In this document: positions 20,629-22,969 of the stretch, one piece after another | How the letters are laid out: each line of letters begins with the position of its first letter | Position numbering within the stretch: position 1 is the first letter of the stretch | Source: Bacteroidota bacterium | GTDB taxonomy: Bacteria; Bacteroidota; Bacteroidia; Chitinophagales; Chitinophagaceae | Direction of reading: 5' to 3' | Assembly (NCBI GenBank): GCA_023433755.1 | Contig: JAEYUA010000295.1 | Coordinates: forward strand, 1-22,969 | Length of the DNA stretch: 22,969 nucleotides | Position numbers and translations under genes: made by a program | Notes under the pieces: model-generated | The model's database searches: none | Told to the model about the DNA's origin: nothing | Seen by the model: the letters and a program-made list of their open reading frames with translations, nothing else

Positions 20629-22065
20629 ATGTTCAATCATCGCACCAGGATCAGGGAAGTAATACAACTTCAACCACAAGAGCAGGCGATCACCGTTATG
20701 GGCTGGGTCCGCAGTTTCAGGAATAACCAGTTTGTAGCACTCAACGATGGTTCTACCAACCAGAACCTGCAGATTGTAGTGGAGCTCGGCAGGTTTGATG
20801 ATGAAATACTAAAACGCATTACTACCAGCGCTTCTTTAAAAGTAAGCGGCATCCTGGTTGAATCTCTTGGCAAGGGCCAGAAGATGGAGCTCAGGGCAAA
20901 TGAATTGGAAATTCTTGGCGACAGTGACGCTGAAAAATATCCGCTGCAGCCGAAAAAGCACAGCCTGGAATTTTTAAGGGAGATCGCTCACCTAAGGTTC
21001 CGTACCAGCACCTTTGGAGCTGTGTTCCGCATCCGTCATTCTCTGGCTTTCGCAGTCCATAAGTTTTTTAATGATAAAGGATTTGTCTACCTCCATACAC
21101 CCATCATCACCGCGAGTGATGCCGAAGGTGCAGGAGAAATGTTCAGGGTTTCAACACTGCCATTTGATAACCCGCCCCGCAAAGAAGACGGAAGCATTGA
21201 TTTCAGCGAAGATTTTTTCGGAAGGGCAACCAATCTTACGGTAAGCGGACAACTGGAAGGTGAACTGGGAGCTACGGCGTTTGGTGATATCTATACATTT
21301 GGCCCCACCTTCCGTGCTGAAAATTCCAATACTGCCAGGCACCTTGCGGAGTTCTGGATGATAGAACCCGAGATGGCTTTCAGTGACCTGGAAGACAATG
21401 CCAATCTCGCCGAAGAATTCATCCAGTACATCATCCGTTATGCAATGGAGCATAATGCCGACGACCTTGAATTCCTTCGCCAACGATTACTGGATGAAGA
21501 AAAACAGAAACCACAGCAGGAAAGAAGCGAAATGGATCTTGTGCAGAAACTTCAGTTCGTGGTTGACAATAAATTCGAGCGAATCACTTACACCGAGGCG
21601 ATTGACATCCTGCTGCAATCACCCGCATATAAAAAGAAAAAATTCCAGTACGATGTAAAATGGGGTATTGATATGCAGAGTGAGCATGAACGTTACCTCG
21701 TTGAAAAACATTTCAAAAAACCGGTGATTGTTACTAACTATCCCAAAGAGATCAAGGCGTTTTACATGAGGCAGAATGATGATGGCAAAACTGTTGCGGC
21801 CATGGACATCCTCGCTCCCGGCATTGGTGAAATCGTGGGAGGTTCACAAAGGGAAGAACGCTATGACAAACTGGTGGCAAGAATGGAAGAAATGCATGTG
21901 CCGGCCAGTGAGCTCTGGTGGTATCTCGACACAAGAAGATACGGCACCGTGCCACACGCGGGCTTTGGATTAGGTTTTGAAAGGATGGTGCAGTTTGTAA
22001 CAGGCATGGGCAATATCCGCGATGTGATCGCCTTTCCCCGCACTCCCAAAAATGCAGAGTTTTAA
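20629..22065 (+). CDS. asnS: Asparaginyl-tRNA synthetase
   Basis: AsnRS is a class IIb aminoacyl-tRNA synthetase that charges tRNA-Asn with asparagine. The protein is 478 aa, the normal length. The N-terminal OB-fold anticodon-binding domain (about 20-100) begins ITVMGWVRSFRNNQFVALNDGS. The catalytic domain follows with GAGEMFRVST (about 167-176), motif 2 FGPTFRAENS (224-233) with EFWMIEPEMAFSDL after it, and motif 3 GFGLGFERMVQF (445-456). The ending RDVIAFPRTPKNAEF separates AsnRS from AspRS. Its presence implies direct Asn-tRNA charging rather than sole reliance on the GatCAB route. It overlaps the convergent usp gene by 4 bp. Confidence 0.97.
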   Translation: MFNHRTRIREVIQLQPQEQAITVMGWVRSFRNNQFVALNDGSTNQNLQIVVELGRFDDEILKRITTSASLKVSGILVESLGKGQKMELRANELEILGDSDAEKYPLQPKKHSLEFLREIAHLRFRTSTFGAVFRIRHSLAFAVHKFFNDKGFVYLHTPIITASDAEGAGEMFRVSTLPFDNPPRKEDGSIDFSEDFFGRATNLTVSGQLEGELGATAFGDIYTFGPTFRAENSNTARHLAEFWMIEPEMAFSDLEDNANLAEEFIQYIIRYAMEHNADDLEFLRQRLLDEEKQKPQQERSEMDLVQKLQFVVDNKFERITYTEAIDILLQSPAYKKKKFQYDVKWGIDMQSEHERYLVEKHFKKPVIVTNYPKEIKAFYMRQNDDGKTVAAMDILAPGIGEIVGGSQREERYDKLVARMEEMHVPASELWWYLDTRRYGTVPHAGFGLGFERMVQFVTGMGNIRDVIAFPRTPKNAEF

Positions 22066-22856
22066 TCTTCCATGATGCAGGCCACCGGGATGCTTAATTT
22101 TTTAAGCAGTTCTTCCGTGTGTGTTCTGAAAGTAAGCCTTTCCATGAAGCTATGCTTGTGAGGAAGAATGATCAGCATGTCAATATGATGCTCCACCAGG
22201 TAATTCTGGATTCCCGTGAAAAATTCATCGCTGTGAATGGTGGTACATTTTGATCCCAGGAAGGATACGATCTCATTCAATTCGCTGGAAGCGGTTTTAT
22301 TACTTTGAACATGCACGATATGAAGCTGGGCGCCGGTTAACTGGAGAAAGTCTTTTATTTTTTCTTTGGGGAGCTGGTCTTTCAGGTCATCAACAGCAAG
22401 CGCCACGTTCCTGATCTCGCGGTTGCTGGTCTGGTCAGGCACTACGATCACAGGATAATTTGCATGCCTTACAATAGATAAGGAAGTACTGCCGAAAAAT
22501 AAACGTTCCAAACCGGAGCTGCCGTGTTTTCCCGTTACAATTGCTAGGGGTTTTATGGTTTTACAAAGTTCATTCAGTTCATCCGTTACTTCACCAAGGC
22601 GGCTCTCGGTATTCACCTCAAGCAAAGGATAGGAAGCGGCAATTGTGGCCTTCGCCTGGTTCAGACCTTCTTCAGCCGCATGTCTCAACTCTTCAGCGGA
22701 GATCATTAAGACAGGAACTTCTGCCATGCTTACGGGTATCTGGTACACATGAAGCAGCAACAGGGAAGCCTGTACTTTGCTGGCGAGTGCGGCTGCATAC
22801 AGCATGGCATTCTCGGCAGGCGCTGAAAAGTCCGTAGCGGTGATGATGGTTTTCAT
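22062..22856 (-). CDS. Tandem-domain universal stress protein
   Basis: This is a cytoplasmic UspA-superfamily protein of 264 aa made of two fused domains. Domain 1 (1-140) begins KTIITATDFSAPAENAMLYA and carries the complete ATP-binding signature G-x2-G-x9-G-S at 109-123 (GKHGSSGLERLFFGS). Domain 2 (about 147-264) begins NVALAVDDLKDQ and has the equivalent region ILPHKHSFMERLTFRTHTEEL, which has lost the glycines; it is probably not nucleotide-binding. Such pairs act in stress, redox or energy sensing; the partner is unknown. The 113 bp upstream, to the window edge, contain no perfect TAnnTTTG and nothing else I can name. Its 3' end overlaps asnS by 4 bp. Confidence 0.93.
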   Translation of the reverse strand: MKTIITATDFSAPAENAMLYAAALASKVQASLLLLHVYQIPVSMAEVPVLMISAEELRHAAEEGLNQAKATIAASYPLLEVNTESRLGEVTDELNELCKTIKPLAIVTGKHGSSGLERLFFGSTSLSIVRHANYPVIVVPDQTSNREIRNVALAVDDLKDQLPKEKIKDFLQLTGAQLHIVHVQSNKTASSELNEIVSFLGSKCTTIHSDEFFTGIQNYLVEHHIDMLIILPHKHSFMERLTFRTHTEELLKKLSIPVACIMED

Positions 22857-22969
22857 GCTGAAAAATTACAAATATTTCAACTACCCTTATTGATGCATAT
22901 GGAATTGAGGTATGATTATGCTCATAGGGATAAAACCATGGCAGTATTTCCATCACCGCAGGCAGGCGG

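Noticed and set aside
20365..20679. 104-codon open frame on the minus strand between rho and asnS
   Set aside because: It has no recognisable domain, overlaps the asnS start by 51 bp, runs antisense through the asnS promoter, and has no TAnnTTTG of its own. Treated as chance.
1..22969. Insertion sequence, prophage, CRISPR array, toxin-antitoxin or defence system
   Set aside because: No transposase, integrase, spacer-repeat array or known defence gene was seen; the genes are housekeeping with uniform style.
1..22969. tRNA, rRNA or riboswitch genes
   Set aside because: No cloverleaf, rRNA segment or recognisable riboswitch core was seen in the gaps, which are mostly under 150 bp.

Overview
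This window reads as a chromosomal segment of a Bacteroidota bacterium, most likely in or near the family Chitinophagaceae. Four things point there. (1) Nine genes carry the Bacteroidota -7 promoter element TAnnTTTG just upstream of their start. (2) All four clear signal-peptidase-I signal peptides end in A-x-A followed by Gln, the Bacteroidota 'Q-rule'. (3) The family content fits: an IPExxxVDY protein, a PIF1-like helicase with HRDC and HTH tails, and Rho with a long charged insertion. (4) mnmG sits next to ybeY. The order and genus are inference from recall, not from a search.

Layout, left to right. A 5'-truncated PIF1-type helicase (+) converges on mnmG (-). Upstream of mnmG, between it and the end of ybeY (-), lies a 53-bp stretch with two near-perfect parS (ParB-binding) sites. 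Then come feoA and nadD (+), a chromate transporter (-), and an operon of an exported M20 amidohydrolase and an exported serine hydrolase of beta-lactamase class A fold (+). feoB (-) follows, then an exported M28 aminopeptidase with a PDZ domain (+), an IPExxxVDY protein (+) and selD (+). Next are a ctlX-like amidinohydrolase and pterin-4a-carbinolamine dehydratase in a coupled pair (-), an exported two-domain protein coupled to mnmH/selU (-), an unrecognised lipoprotein (-) and rho (-). The window closes with asnS (+) and a tandem universal stress protein (-).

Functional threads. tRNA wobble uridine U34 is served from both ends: MnmG acts at C5, while SelD supplies selenophosphate to MnmH for 2-selenouridine. 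Translation and RNA quality are also represented by YbeY, AsnRS and Rho. Ferrous iron uptake is split, with feoA and feoB about 4.1 kb apart on opposite strands. NAD synthesis (NadD), pterin recycling, citrulline/arginine-type hydrolysis and periplasmic hydrolases fill the rest. I see no insertion sequence, prophage, CRISPR, tRNA, rRNA or defence island; this is core-genome housekeeping.

Architecture. All five convergent gene pairs overlap or abut at their 3' ends, by 24, 13, 16, 0 and 4 bp, leaving no room for intergenic terminators. The only two convincing intrinsic terminators lie between codirectional genes, and the promoter of the next gene starts inside the T-tract of each. No gap reaches 300 bp. 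The largest gaps are 20359-20628 (rho/asnS divergent region), 15716-15921 (short CGCAAAG repeats), 11197-11346 (feoB/M28 divergent promoters) and 6778-6902. The most notable non-genic feature is the paired parS element beside mnmG (gidA), which suggests a chromosome-segregation locus.
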